Shown in pieces: positions 33,173-43,187 of a stretch of 64,000 nt of DNA. The stretch is from contig CAYLVM010000001.1 of NCBI GenBank assembly GCA_964387145.1, positions 55,321-119,320 of the forward strand, written 5' to 3'. Position 1 is the stretch's first letter. Each line of letters opens with the position of its first letter. The DNA comes from JAMBLL01 sp964387145 (lineage in GTDB: Bacteria; Actinomycetota; Acidimicrobiia; Spongiisociales; UBA5794). The notes under the pieces were generated by a model. It was not told the DNA's origin, searched no databases, and saw only the letters and a list, made by a program, of their open reading frames with translations. A program made the position numbers and the translations under genes.

Positions 33173-34968
33173 CAGCCCGCCGGAGTGTCCTCGACCTCGG
33201 CCCAGGCATCGAGTACCTCGCGTCGCACCTCGATCCCGAGATCGGCGAGTTGATCCTCTTCGACACGGCTCGGAGATCCCGTGAGAGGATCTGCCCCCGT
33301 CTGGGTCTTCGGGAACGGGATGATCTCACGGATGTTCGGCTCGTTGCGCAAGATGCTGACGAAGCGATCGATCCCGATCGCGAACCCCGCATGGGGCGGG
33401 GTGCCGTACCGCAGCGCCTCGAGGAACCAACCGAAGCGGGATCTGGCATCCTCGTCGGAGATACCCATCACTTCGAAAACCTTCGCCTGCGTTGCAGGGT
33501 CATGGATTCGGACGCTCCCCGACCCGAGTTCGGTGCCGTTGAGGACGAGGTCGTACGCCTTCGAGACAGCGGTCTCGGGAGACGTGATCATCTCATCGAG
33601 GTCCGCAGGTGCCGTGAAAGGATGGTGCGCCGGGGACAGCGCACCATCATCGCCGACGTCGAACACGGGGAAGTCGACCACGAACGCGAAGGCGAGCTCG
33701 TCGTTGTCATCGGGCTGGCCGTGATCCAGGCGCAGCTGTCCGAGCACACGATGGACGACCTTCGAGGAATCGCCAACGATCAGCACCGTGTCACCGGGGT
33801 GAGCTGTCGTTGCTTCGACGATACCGTCGAGTTCGGCCTCGGAAAGGAACTTCGCTACGGGTGAACGTAGCGAACGGTCCTCTTCGACGACCATCCATAC
33901 GAGGCCCTTGGCACCGAGCTCCTGCGCCCTTGCGACCTGTGCATCGAGACCCGATCTTGCGAGACCGAGTGGTCCGGCGTTGATCGCAGCGACCGTGCCT
34001 CCTCCCTCGAGCACGCCGGAGAAAGCCTTGAACCCCGTCTCTTGGAACACGTGCGAGAGATCGACGATCTCCATGGCGAAGCGGACGTCCGGCTTGTCCG
34101 AGCCGTACCGGCTCATCGCTTCGGCATAGGTCATACGTGGGAAAGGCGTCTTTGGTACGACACCCCGAAGATCCTCGACGACGCGCACAGCAACCTTCTC
34201 GAGGACATCGAGAACGTCGTCCTGGCCCCAAAACGACCCCTCGAAATCGAGTTGTGTGAACTCGATCTGGCGGTCGGCTCGGAAGTCCTCGTCCCGGTAG
34301 CACTTGGCCACCTGGTAGTAGCGCTCGACACCACCGATCATGAGCAACTGCTTGAAGAGCTGGGGTGACTGTGGGAGCGCGTAGAAGTTGCCTTTCCGCA
34401 GACGGGATGGGACCAGCATGTCTCTGGCACCTTCAGGCGTCGAAGCGATCAGTGTCGGGGTCTCGACCTCGAGGAACCCCCCTTCGTCCATGACCGAACG
34501 CATCGCTCTGATCGCCCTGGAGCGTGCACGAAGGTTCTCGGCCATCCGGTTCCGACGCATGTCGAGGTACCGGTACTCCAGCCGTAGCGTCTCATCGATG
34601 TCGGTACGGTCGTCGAGCTGGAACGGCAACACGGCCGATGGGCTCAGCACGATGAGTTTCGATGCAACGACTTCGACCGTACCCGTTGGCAACTCGTCGT
34701 TGACGGTTCCCTCGGGGCGAGGACGCACGGAACCGACGATCTGGACGCAGTACTCGAGGCGTATGCCGCGCAGGACATCTTCGGTTGCAGGCCGATCCTC
34801 AGGGTTCAGAACAACCTGCACGATGCCGGATGCATCACGCAGATCGACGAAGATCACTCCCCCATGGTCTCGACGACGCCCAACCCAACCGGCCAGGGTC
34901 ACCTGGTCTCCAGCGTGCTCGAGCCGGAGCTCACCAGCACCAATCGACTTCATCGGGCCTGTAGCCAT
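33172..34968 (-). CDS. aspS: Aspartyl-tRNA synthetase
   Basis: 598 residues: N-terminal OB anticodon-binding domain (VTLAGWVGRRRDHGGVIFVDLRD), class II core with motif 2 YRDEDFRADRQIEFTQLD, the bacterial GAD insertion (about 290-420), and motif 3 GFAIGIDRFV. Whether it is discriminating or also charges tRNA-Asn cannot be decided here. AAGGAG precedes the ATG. It overlaps hisS by 19 bp. Confidence 0.96.
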   Translation of the reverse strand: MATGPMKSIGAGELRLEHAGDQVTLAGWVGRRRDHGGVIFVDLRDASGIVQVVLNPEDRPATEDVLRGIRLEYCVQIVGSVRPRPEGTVNDELPTGTVEVVASKLIVLSPSAVLPFQLDDRTDIDETLRLEYRYLDMRRNRMAENLRARSRAIRAMRSVMDEGGFLEVETPTLIASTPEGARDMLVPSRLRKGNFYALPQSPQLFKQLLMIGGVERYYQVAKCYRDEDFRADRQIEFTQLDFEGSFWGQDDVLDVLEKVAVRVVEDLRGVVPKTPFPRMTYAEAMSRYGSDKPDVRFAMEIVDLSHVFQETGFKAFSGVLEGGGTVAAINAGPLGLARSGLDAQVARAQELGAKGLVWMVVEEDRSLRSPVAKFLSEAELDGIVEATTAHPGDTVLIVGDSSKVVHRVLGQLRLDHGQPDDNDELAFAFVVDFPVFDVGDDGALSPAHHPFTAPADLDEMITSPETAVSKAYDLVLNGTELGSGSVRIHDPATQAKVFEVMGISDEDARSRFGWFLEALRYGTPPHAGFAIGIDRFVSILRNEPNIREIIPFPKTQTGADPLTGSPSRVEEDQLADLGIEVRREVLDAWAEVEDTPAG

Positions 34969-36185
34969 GCGATGATCTCCTTCGTTTCTATCTCTGATTG
35001 TTCACCGGAGGCCAGGTCCTTGGCCGAGACACGCCCAACGGCCCATTCGTCTCCGATGACGAGTGCCACCGACGCAGAGCGACGGTCGGCCTCTTTGAAC
35101 TGTGCTTTGACCGACCGCCGAACATCGGTCATGTCCACGCGTAACGAGGCGTTGCGGAGCTGTGAGACGAGCCGTCTGGCATCCTCGCGCCTCGACTCGT
35201 CGACGAGAACTACGAAGGCGTCGAGAAGGGGCCGATCCGCGATACCGGTAGAGGCGAGCAGGATCCGATCCACACCCATTGCAAGGCCGACCGCAGGCGT
35301 CGGTTTCCCACCGAGGAGCTCGAAAAGCCCGTCATAGCGCCCTCCCCCACCGACGCTCGACTGTGCAGCATCGTATCGGGTTGGAACGTACTCCCACACG
35401 GTACGGTTGTAGTAGTCGAGGCCACGTACGAGCGATGGGTCCAGCGTGTAGGGGATCTCGAGCGATTCGAGTCCCTCACGGACCGCTGCGAAGTGCTCTG
35501 ATGCCTCTCCACCGAGGAACTCGTCCGGCTTCGGTGCACCGGCAACGATCTCGGCATCGACCTTCGAGTCGAGCACGCGCATGGGGTTCGAGTCGACCCG
35601 TCTCTTTGCGTCCTCAGACAACTCCTCGTAGTGCTCGTGGAGGAACGCTCTGATCTCCTCGTGGTACCGGGCACGATCATCCGGGTCACCTATCGAGTTC
35701 AAACGCACCTCGACGTCCGGAACGTTCATCTGCTCGAGATAGCGGTATCCGAACTCGATCACCTCGATGTCGGCTTCGGGTGCTGCAGATCCAAGGTACT
35801 CGACGCCCCCTTGATAGAACTGGCGTAGTCGACCCTTCTGCGGGCGTTCGTAGCGGAACATCGGGCCCCAGTACGACGCCTTGAGCCGACCCTGAACGCC
35901 TCCTGCCTGGATCGCGGCTCGCACCACCGACGCGGTCGCCTCAGGGCGCAATGTCACGGACCTGCCGCCCTTGTCCGTGAATGTGTACATCTGCTTCTCC
36001 ACGACCTCTGTGTCCCCCCCGACACCGCGTGCGAAGACCTCGGTGTCTTCGAACATGGGCGTCAGGACGAGTCCGTATCCGAACCGTTCGGCGAGTTCGT
36101 CGAAGATGCGATGGGCCTCGCGCCATCGCCCGGAATCCGGTGGAAGGACGTCGATGGTCCCCTTCGGTGCGCGGAACATGGTCAC
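34950..36185 (-). CDS. hisS: Histidyl-tRNA synthetase
   Basis: 411 residues; class II core starting FRAPKGTIDVLP, motif 2 region FRYERPQKGRLRQFYQGGVEYLG, the His-specific LVRGLDYYNRTVWE and GGGGRYDGL loops, and a C-terminal anticodon domain. I use the GTG (AGGAG 5 nt upstream) that overlaps the MBL stop as GTGA; an ATG 6 bp later is equally compatible with the family. Confidence 0.95.
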   Translation of the reverse strand: MTMFRAPKGTIDVLPPDSGRWREAHRIFDELAERFGYGLVLTPMFEDTEVFARGVGGDTEVVEKQMYTFTDKGGRSVTLRPEATASVVRAAIQAGGVQGRLKASYWGPMFRYERPQKGRLRQFYQGGVEYLGSAAPEADIEVIEFGYRYLEQMNVPDVEVRLNSIGDPDDRARYHEEIRAFLHEHYEELSEDAKRRVDSNPMRVLDSKVDAEIVAGAPKPDEFLGGEASEHFAAVREGLESLEIPYTLDPSLVRGLDYYNRTVWEYVPTRYDAAQSSVGGGGRYDGLFELLGGKPTPAVGLAMGVDRILLASTGIADRPLLDAFVVLVDESRREDARRLVSQLRNASLRVDMTDVRRSVKAQFKEADRRSASVALVIGDEWAVGRVSAKDLASGEQSEIETKEIIAWLQAR

Positions 36186-36838
36186 AACAACTCCTGGAGA
36201 AACGGGTTGAGCCTTCGCTCGGCGGCAAGCGTAGTGCCAGGACCGTGTCCTGGGAGAACCCTCGTCTCGTGTGGGAGCGGGATGACCTTGCTTGCCATGG
36301 AAGCCATCAGCGTGTCGTACGACCCACCGGGGAGATCGGTCCTGCCTATGGAGCCCTGGAAGAGTTGGTCGCCGGAGAAGAGAACCGCTTCGTCCGCGAC
36401 GTGGAAACAACAATGACCGGGGGTGTGCCCCGGCGTGAACAGAACATCGAAGGACACGCCCGCAAGGTCGAGACGCTGACCATCGGACAGATCACTGAAC
36501 GGTGCTGCGATCACCTCGGTTCCGAGATCACCGACAGGCTGCCCGAGAAGTGCCCGAAGCTGTTCGCCGGGGTGTCTTGCCATGTCGACATCGTCGGGGT
36601 GCAGATACGCAGTGACCGTTGGAGATACGAGACCGTCGATGCCCCCGACGTGGTCGATGTGCCCGTGAGTCACGAGCACGGCGATCGGCGTCAGATCATG
36701 ACGGGCGAGGAGCCTCCCGACGCCGTCGGGGTCGGGAGGTGCGTCGACGACGACCGCCGGCCCACCGCGTTCGGCAGCAACGACGTACGCGTTCGTCTGG
36801 AAGTGCCACAGCGGAGCAAGATCGATGAGCATGGTCAT
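36182..36838 (-). CDS. Metallo-beta-lactamase-fold hydrolase (glyoxalase II-like)
   Basis: 218 residues with the full metal motif THGHIDHVGG (HxHxDH), distal His in FTPGHTPGHCCFH, Asp in FSGDQLF, and C-terminal VLPGHGPGTTLAAERRLNPFL. These fit hydroxyacylglutathione-hydrolase-like enzymes; since this organism appears to use mycothiol, a mycothiol thioester may be the substrate (inference). GAGAGG lies 8 nt before the ATG. It sits between rel and hisS, a position held by an MBL gene in mycobacteria too. Confidence 0.88.
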   Translation of the reverse strand: MTMLIDLAPLWHFQTNAYVVAAERGGPAVVVDAPPDPDGVGRLLARHDLTPIAVLVTHGHIDHVGGIDGLVSPTVTAYLHPDDVDMARHPGEQLRALLGQPVGDLGTEVIAAPFSDLSDGQRLDLAGVSFDVLFTPGHTPGHCCFHVADEAVLFSGDQLFQGSIGRTDLPGGSYDTLMASMASKVIPLPHETRVLPGHGPGTTLAAERRLNPFLQELL

Positions 36839-36854
36839 GGTGGGGCCTCTCGGG

Positions 36855-39074
36855 TCACAGGACGAGTCGGTACGCGTCGTACACCCCGTCGATGGACCGA
36901 AGGCCACTGAGGACGTACTCGAGTGCTTCTCGGTCTGAGAGCTCTATCTCGTAGCGCAGGAGAGCGATACGGTCTCGTCCCGTGACCGAGGAGGACGCGT
37001 GGATGTTGGCGCCGTAATCCGACAGCGCCGCGGTGACATCTCTCAGGAGCTTGGTGCGGTCGAGAGCCTCGACCTGGATCCACACAAAGAACGTTCCCGT
37101 TTGCTCGGCCGCCCAAGCAACGTCGACCATGCGCTCGGACTGCATCGTGAGCGCACCGACGTTGGCACAGTCGGATCGATGGACGGAGACGCCTCTGCCG
37201 ATAGTGACGAAACCGACGATGTCATCACCGGGCACCGGTCCGCAACACTTCGCCATGCGTACCAGCATGTCTTCGAGTCCTTCGACCACGACGTCGCCCA
37301 CGGTTCGCTGTCGTCTCTTGTGAGGGACAGGGAGGCGTTCGGCGACGACCGCCTCTGCGGAGTCCTCTGGTTTGAGGCGCCTCGCCACCCGCTGTGAAAC
37401 GGTTTGGGGGCTGGTTCGGTTCTCTCCCACGGACATGTACAGCGAGTCGATGTCATCGAATCCGAAGTCTGAGGCGACGCTCTTCAGCTCACCATCTATA
37501 CCGTGGAGGGGAACACCGTCGCGCCGCAATGCCTTGGTGACTGCATCCTTCCCTTCGGCGAGTGCGGACTCCCTTCGCTCCTTCGTGAACCACCCTTTGA
37601 TCTTCGACGTCGCCCGTGAGGACTTGGCGAACTCCAACCAGTCCCTGCTTGGGTGGGCATCCTGGCTGCGCGAGGTGATGATCTCGACGATGTCACCGCT
37701 CTCGAGCTCTGTCGAGAGTGGAACAAGCCTTCCGTTGACCTTCGCTCCGGAACAGCGATGCCCAACGTCGGTGTGGATGCGGTACGCGAAGTCGACCGGT
37801 GTGGCGCCCTTCGGGAGGGTCTTGACGTCCCCACGAGGCGTGAGGGCGAACACCTCATCCTGGTACAGATCCAACTTGAGGTTCTCGAGGAACTCCTTTG
37901 GATCTTCGGCGTCGTCCTGGATGTCCTGGATGTCCTGGAGGACGGGAAGATCGTCATCCCCACTCGATCCTTCCTTGTACCGCCAGTGTGCAGCGATACC
38001 TGCTTCGGCCCGCTCGTGCATCTCATGGGTGCGGATCTGGACTTCCAGGGGTTTCCCGCCCGGGCCGACGACCGTCGTGTGCAACGACTGGTAGAAGTTG
38101 AACTTTGGCATCGCGATGTAGTCCTTGAACCGTCCCTGGATCGGGGGCCACAACGTATGGACGAGACCGAGTGCCGCGTAGCAATCGCGAACTTCGTTCA
38201 CGATGATGCGGATACCGATGAGGTCGTGGATGTCTTCGAACGCGAGCCCGGAAGCAACCATCTTTCGGTAGATCGAATAGAGGTGCTTCGGGCGACCCGT
38301 GATCTCGGCCAGGATCCCTGCGTCTGCGAGAGACTTCGAGACATCGTCTATCACCTCGACCAGGTGCTGTTCACGTTGGGGCGACCGCTTCGTCACGGCT
38401 TCGGAGATCTCGGCCATCCGTCCTGGATGGAGGATCGCGAAACACGTCTCCTCCATCTCGTGCTTGATCTCTTGCATGCCGAGACGGTGGGCAAGAGGGG
38501 CGTAGACGTCGAGCGTTTCGGAGGCGACCCGTCGTTGCTTCTCGACGGGGAGGGGTGCAAGCGTCCGGATGTTGTGTGTTCTGTCGGCAAGCTTGATCAC
38601 CAGGACACGGATGTCCTTGGCCATTGCCACGGCCATCTTGCGAATGGTCGCTGCTTGGGCGAGTTCTCTGCTGGAGAACTTGATGCGATCGAGCTTCGTG
38701 ACGCCATCGATCAGGAGTGCCACCTCGTCGCCGAACTCGGCTCGCACACCTTCAAGGGTGAGGTCGGTGTCTTCGACCGTGTCGTGCATGAGGGCAGCAG
38801 CGAGAGAAGCCTCGTCGAGTCCGTAGTCCGCAAGGATCTCCGTCACGGCAAGGGGGTGAACGATGTACGGATCGCCGGTGGCACGCTTCTGTCCCCGATG
38901 CTGTTCCTCGGCGACCCTATATGCCCGTTCGAGCAGATCGGTGTCCTTGGAAGGGTGGGCGCGTGTGAATGAAGCAACGATATCTTCGAACATCTCGTCT
39001 GGTGTTCTGCCTGCGACTGCCGAGTCGACGAAAGTGCCCGTTGATACGGCGTCGGATCCAGGCTCTTCACTCAT
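36855..39074 (-). CDS. rel: Bifunctional (p)ppGpp synthetase/hydrolase Rel
   Basis: Stringent-response enzyme, 739 residues: HD hydrolase domain (about 60-200, ALMHDTVEDTDLT), synthetase domain (about 250-370, with R-F-K-D in GRFKDYIAMPKFNFYQSLHTT, the RXKD form found in bifunctional enzymes), TGS (TPRGDVKTLPKGATPVDFAYRIHT), zinc-finger-like CCGPVPGDDIVGF and C-terminal ACT domain. An acidic DIQDIQDD insert precedes TGS. TAGACT lies 6 nt before the ATG, suggesting its own leaderless promoter. Confidence 0.96.
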   Translation of the reverse strand: MSEEPGSDAVSTGTFVDSAVAGRTPDEMFEDIVASFTRAHPSKDTDLLERAYRVAEEQHRGQKRATGDPYIVHPLAVTEILADYGLDEASLAAALMHDTVEDTDLTLEGVRAEFGDEVALLIDGVTKLDRIKFSSRELAQAATIRKMAVAMAKDIRVLVIKLADRTHNIRTLAPLPVEKQRRVASETLDVYAPLAHRLGMQEIKHEMEETCFAILHPGRMAEISEAVTKRSPQREQHLVEVIDDVSKSLADAGILAEITGRPKHLYSIYRKMVASGLAFEDIHDLIGIRIIVNEVRDCYAALGLVHTLWPPIQGRFKDYIAMPKFNFYQSLHTTVVGPGGKPLEVQIRTHEMHERAEAGIAAHWRYKEGSSGDDDLPVLQDIQDIQDDAEDPKEFLENLKLDLYQDEVFALTPRGDVKTLPKGATPVDFAYRIHTDVGHRCSGAKVNGRLVPLSTELESGDIVEIITSRSQDAHPSRDWLEFAKSSRATSKIKGWFTKERRESALAEGKDAVTKALRRDGVPLHGIDGELKSVASDFGFDDIDSLYMSVGENRTSPQTVSQRVARRLKPEDSAEAVVAERLPVPHKRRQRTVGDVVVEGLEDMLVRMAKCCGPVPGDDIVGFVTIGRGVSVHRSDCANVGALTMQSERMVDVAWAAEQTGTFFVWIQVEALDRTKLLRDVTAALSDYGANIHASSSVTGRDRIALLRYEIELSDREALEYVLSGLRSIDGVYDAYRLVL

Positions 39075-39086
39075 CCCGTGAGTCTA
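39075..39086 (-). promoter_or_regulatory. Putative -10 element for leaderless rel
   Basis: TAGACT on the minus strand ends 6 nt before the rel ATG and partly overlaps the secF TAG stop codon, so chance is harder to exclude than at other sites. Confidence 0.35.
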
Positions 39087-40193
39087 CCGACGTTTACGCC
39101 TCTGCTTCGGTGGCCTTGCAACCGGTACGGTGCTGTCCGACGTGCCAGGAGGAGTCTCGATCTTCTTCTCGTCGGTCTTTTTGGCCCGCTTCTCGTCGGC
39201 CTTCTTCTTATCGACTCTCTTGGTGTCGAGCACGGCATCTTGACCGGTACCTGAGCGTTTGGCAGCCTTGCGTTCGCGACGTTCCCACTCGGGTTCCGTG
39301 ATCTTCCACCGAGCCAGGAGCGGCGCTGCGACGTAGATCGACGAGTACGTGCCGACCGCTACGCCGATGAACAGTGCAAGAGCGAACTCTTTGAGCGTCT
39401 CGGCTCCGATCGCCAGGAAGCCAACCAGCAGCAGGGAACCGACGGGGAGCAGCGATGTCAGCGACGTGTTGATGGAGCGCATGAGTACCTGGTTCATGGA
39501 CAGGTTCACGATGCTCGTGTACGTCGTGCGTTCATCCTGATCGTGGACGTTCTCTTTGACTTTGTCGAAGACGACGACGGTGTCGTAGAGCGAGTACCCG
39601 AGGATCGTGAGAACTGCGATGATGGTTGCCGGCGTGACGACGAACCCGATCAAGGCGTAGATCCCCCCCGCGATCATGAGGTCGTGGAAGAGCGCGGTGA
39701 GCGCAGCAGCCGCCATCTTCCATTCGAAGCGCCACGTGATGAACAGTGCCACAACGATGAGGAAGACAATGAGCGCTTCGAGCGCCTTGCGAGTGACCTC
39801 GGCACCGAACGTCGGCCCGACCGCCGACACGTTGAGGTCGTTGACATCTGCGCCGGCGGCGGTGGCGACCGCCGCCGTGAGCGCATCCTGTTTGTCCGCG
39901 GTCAGGGACTCTGTTTGGACGTGGATGAACCCGTCTCCGGTGATCTGCACACGGGCGTCCCCGTATCCGACCGAGCGTAGTTCAGTGCGCATCGCCTCGA
40001 CGGAGACGTCTGCCTTGTTCTCTACCGTGATGAGCACGCCACCCGTGAAGTCGATCGACAGGTTGAAGGGCCGTACGAGCATCATGACGATCGAGGCGAG
40101 GACGAGGGTGAGAGAGACGATGAGGGTCTTGCGGGAGATGGCGACGAAGTCGAAGGTCGTGCTTCCCTGGTACATACGGGTGAGGACACTCAT
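39084..40193 (-). CDS. secF: Protein translocase subunit SecF
   Basis: Sec-associated proton-driven membrane protein, 369 residues with six transmembrane segments: first near residues 25-43, SIDFTGGVL at the start of the periplasmic loop, then five clustered segments with GYSLYDTVVVFDKVKEN. The C-terminal 65 residues are a highly basic Lys/Arg tail (KKADEKRAKKTDEKK), longer than usual. It overlaps secD by 4 bp (ATGA). Confidence 0.95.
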   Translation of the reverse strand: MSVLTRMYQGSTTFDFVAISRKTLIVSLTLVLASIVMMLVRPFNLSIDFTGGVLITVENKADVSVEAMRTELRSVGYGDARVQITGDGFIHVQTESLTADKQDALTAAVATAAGADVNDLNVSAVGPTFGAEVTRKALEALIVFLIVVALFITWRFEWKMAAAALTALFHDLMIAGGIYALIGFVVTPATIIAVLTILGYSLYDTVVVFDKVKENVHDQDERTTYTSIVNLSMNQVLMRSINTSLTSLLPVGSLLLVGFLAIGAETLKEFALALFIGVAVGTYSSIYVAAPLLARWKITEPEWERRERKAAKRSGTGQDAVLDTKRVDKKKADEKRAKKTDEKKIETPPGTSDSTVPVARPPKQRRKRR

Positions 40194-41689
40194 GACGACA
40201 CCTCCGCTGCCTCGAGCACGTGTTCTCGCTCGCCTTTGCCCATGGCGCCCTTCATAGAGAACACTCCTGCCTCACCGAGAGGGCCCCGGCCCATGAGATA
40301 TACAGCAGGCCTCGTGAAGAAGTAGGCGACGATGACGTCGACGAGTGTTGCGATCCCGAGGGTGAGAGCGAACCCCTTCACCTGCCCCATCGCGAGGACG
40401 AAGAGCAGCACAGCACCGAGGAACGTCACCGTGTCACCGGTCAACACTGTGCGGTACGCGCTCGTGAATGCGTGATCGATCGCAGGGCGCAGACCGCGTC
40501 CGAGATGGAACTCTTCCTTGATCCGCTCGAAGTACACGATGTAGGAGTCCGACGTGATACCGACGGACACAATGACACCGGTGACTCCTGCAAGTGTCAA
40601 GGTCGTCCCCTGGGTCTGGCCGAGGAAGATGATCGTCCCGACCAGGAGTGAACCGAACACGGTGAGACCCGTGATCGAGATGATGCCGAGAGACCGGTAG
40701 AAGAACAGCATGTATCCGGCAACGAGCAGCAGGCCGAACAATCCGGCAGCGAGGCCGGCCTTGAGTGAATCGGCGCCGAGCGAGGCGGAGATGGATTCGA
40801 CACGTTCACGTTCGAACGTGGTCGGCAGGGCGCCGTAGCGGAGGATCGCAGCAAGGTTCTGTGCTTCCTCTTCGGCGTTCTCAGCGTTGCCGACGGTGAT
40901 GATCACGGCGTTCGGGTCGAGGCCCACTCCCGGCTGCACCTCATCGGCGACTGCCGGAGCCGAGAACACCACCCCGTCGACCACGATGGCCAGTTGCCGT
41001 TGGGGACTTCCCGACGGGAAGTTGGCGAGGTAGCCGGTCGCTTCACCGAACTTCTTTCCACCTTCGGATGTGAACTCGGGAACGACGACCCACTGCCCTC
41101 CGAAGCCCCCCGATGTGAACTGCACACGGGCATCCGTGATGTCGGCACCGGTCGGGAACACGACGGTACCCGATGGCGTCGTCACCACGACGCCGTCGAC
41201 TTCGTAGACGCGGAGGTCGTCCTGTGATGGAAGGTACGCCCGCTTCGTGACGTCGTCTGCAGCGGTGAGACCCGTCACGGGGTCGAGGCCCTCGGGATGG
41301 TCTCCCTCGGGTGCGGTGAGTGCCGGGGATGCCCGGAACTCACCGAGTACGGCTCGAAAGGAGAGCTCACCGGTCGTGCCGACTGCCTGAAGCGCCCGCT
41401 CCCTGTCGGTGACACCGGGCAACTGGACGACGATTGCACGACTACCGACGACGGCGACTTCAGGTTCCTGAACGCCACCGAGGTTCTCGATGCGGCGACG
41501 CATGATGTCGGCGGCCGTGTTCAGCGTGTCCTGATCCGTTCCCTCCGGCGCAACGAGCGTGACGGCGAAACCGCCCTGCAGGTCGAGTCCGAGTTTCGGT
41601 GCCCAGCCGAGGGCAAGCATCCCTGCAAGGGAGCCCCACGCGATGGCGACCGTGACGATGAGCGTGATCCACGCCTTCTTACGGGTCAT
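40190..41689 (-). CDS. secD: Protein translocase subunit SecD
   Basis: Partner of SecF, 499 residues: N-terminal helix, LGLDLQGGFAVTL (SecD signature), a periplasmic P1 region with MRRRIENLGGVQEPEVAVVG, then five transmembrane segments with GVIVSVGITSDSYIVYFERIKEE. It overlaps yajC by 4 bp. The periplasmic loop has a roughly 60-residue low-similarity insertion around EGDHPEGLDPVTGLTAADD. Confidence 0.95.
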   Translation of the reverse strand: MTRKKAWITLIVTVAIAWGSLAGMLALGWAPKLGLDLQGGFAVTLVAPEGTDQDTLNTAADIMRRRIENLGGVQEPEVAVVGSRAIVVQLPGVTDRERALQAVGTTGELSFRAVLGEFRASPALTAPEGDHPEGLDPVTGLTAADDVTKRAYLPSQDDLRVYEVDGVVVTTPSGTVVFPTGADITDARVQFTSGGFGGQWVVVPEFTSEGGKKFGEATGYLANFPSGSPQRQLAIVVDGVVFSAPAVADEVQPGVGLDPNAVIITVGNAENAEEEAQNLAAILRYGALPTTFERERVESISASLGADSLKAGLAAGLFGLLLVAGYMLFFYRSLGIISITGLTVFGSLLVGTIIFLGQTQGTTLTLAGVTGVIVSVGITSDSYIVYFERIKEEFHLGRGLRPAIDHAFTSAYRTVLTGDTVTFLGAVLLFVLAMGQVKGFALTLGIATLVDVIVAYFFTRPAVYLMGRGPLGEAGVFSMKGAMGKGEREHVLEAAEVSS

Positions 41690-42009
41690 TTCTCGTCCTC
41701 CGTGACCTTCTCCGCAACGGCTCGCTTGACGATACGGATCGTGCTTCCGCCGAGGTCGACCGTGAAGACCTCGTCATCCTCTCCAACGACCCGACCGAGG
41801 ATGCCCCCGATCGTCCGTACGTCGTCGCCGACCGTGATCTCGGATCGAAGCTGTTCCATCTTCTTCTGTCGCCTTCGCTGGGGAAGGATCAACAGGACGT
41901 AGAACAAGCCACCGAGGATCAGGATCGGGAACAGAAACGCAAGAATCGAGCTCCCGCCCGCTGCGGCTTGAGCCATGAGCGGCACTGGGAAGTATGCAGA
42001 TACGGTCAC
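41686..42009 (-). CDS. yajC: Preprotein translocase subunit YajC
   Basis: Single-span Sec accessory protein, 107 residues: hydrophobic ILAFLFPILILGGLFYVLLIL then the signature PQRRRQKK and a small cytoplasmic domain (VGDDVRTIGGILGRVV). The GTG start has GGAGG about 10 nt upstream; an ATG 33 bp in would also yield a normal-sized protein but lacks an RBS. Confidence 0.93.
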   Translation of the reverse strand: MTVSAYFPVPLMAQAAAGGSSILAFLFPILILGGLFYVLLILPQRRRQKKMEQLRSEITVGDDVRTIGGILGRVVGEDDEVFTVDLGGSTIRIVKRAVAEKVTEDEK

Positions 42010-42062
42010 GAGGGTGAGCCTCCGGGAGGGGTATGGCTGCTCCGTACGGGAACCCTGAGATG

Positions 42063-43187
42063 CTAGCGCCCGGCGAATCCAAGTCCCTGCTTCCGACGTG
42101 CAACGACATCTTTGTGGAAGGCAGCGAAGGATCCTTGGGAGATGTGACGCCTGACGTCGGCCATGAGCCGGTACGTGTACGCGAGGTTGTGCAGCGTGAG
42201 CAGCCGATGCCCGGTGAGTTCACCTGTGCGGTACAGGTGCCTGATGTGAGCCCTCGTGTAGCGTCGACATGCCACACAGTCACACGTCTCCTCGAGTGGA
42301 CGAGCGTCGTGCTCCCACTCCCCACGTTTGATCGACATGTCGCCGGCTCTCGTGAGTGCCTTGCCGTGTCTCGCGAGCCTCGTCGGTATGACGCAGTCGA
42401 ACAGATCCACGCCGTGGGCGATCGCATCGAGAAGACCTTCTGTGTCGCCGAGTCCCATCACGTAGCGAACACTCGACGGTGGCAGCTCCGGGATCGTCGC
42501 TTCGATCGCCTCTGCCCGTTCCTGTGGCGTTTCGCCGACGGCGAGGCCACCGATCCCGAAACCTGGGAATCCGATCGCGGCGGTTTCGCGGGCCGAGATA
42601 CGCCGCAACTCCAGATCCGATCCACCCTGGACGATGCCGAAGAGTGCTCGATCGCTTCGCTTCTTGGCTGCCTTCGAGCGCTCGGCCCATCGCAGCGTCT
42701 GGTACATCGCCGTCTCCGTCGCCTCACGGGGCGCCGGGAGACCAACCGGTACGTCGAGTGCCATCGCGATGTCTGCTCCGAGCGCTTCTTGGACGGCGAT
42801 CGACCGTTCCGGGGTCAGCTCGATGCGGGATCCGTCGTATGAGGAGGCGAACACGAGGGTGTCCTCAGAGATCGTCGGCGACAGCGAGAGCACCTGGTAC
42901 CCCCCTGAGTCGGTCAGGATCGGCCTGTCCCACGCCATGAACTCGTGCAGGCCGCCGAGCCGCTCGATGACCGATTCGCCAGGCCTCAACATCAAGTGGT
43001 AGGTGTTGGACAGCACGATCTGTGCTCCGAGCCGATCGAGATCCTCCGTGTCGAGAAGCTTCACGGAAGCCCGCGTACCGACCGCCATGAAGTTCGGAGT
43101 TTCGACGTCACCGTGGGGTGTCGACATCACACCGGTGCGAGCCGACCCATCGACCGTCGAGGTCACAAAGGACACGGGTTCGCTCAT
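42063..43187 (-). CDS. tgt: tRNA-guanine (queuine) transglycosylase
   Basis: Inserts preQ1 at the wobble position of GUN tRNAs. 374 residues: active-site Asp in ILTDSGGYQVLSL, nucleophile Asp in GVDLFDCVIPTRLARHG, and the zinc site CDCVACRRYTRAHIRHL. It overlaps the queA stop by 4 bp. Queuosine genes are sparse in Actinomycetota, so this pair is notable. Confidence 0.95.
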   Translation of the reverse strand: MSEPVSFVTSTVDGSARTGVMSTPHGDVETPNFMAVGTRASVKLLDTEDLDRLGAQIVLSNTYHLMLRPGESVIERLGGLHEFMAWDRPILTDSGGYQVLSLSPTISEDTLVFASSYDGSRIELTPERSIAVQEALGADIAMALDVPVGLPAPREATETAMYQTLRWAERSKAAKKRSDRALFGIVQGGSDLELRRISARETAAIGFPGFGIGGLAVGETPQERAEAIEATIPELPPSSVRYVMGLGDTEGLLDAIAHGVDLFDCVIPTRLARHGKALTRAGDMSIKRGEWEHDARPLEETCDCVACRRYTRAHIRHLYRTGELTGHRLLTLHNLAYTYRLMADVRRHISQGSFAAFHKDVVARRKQGLGFAGR

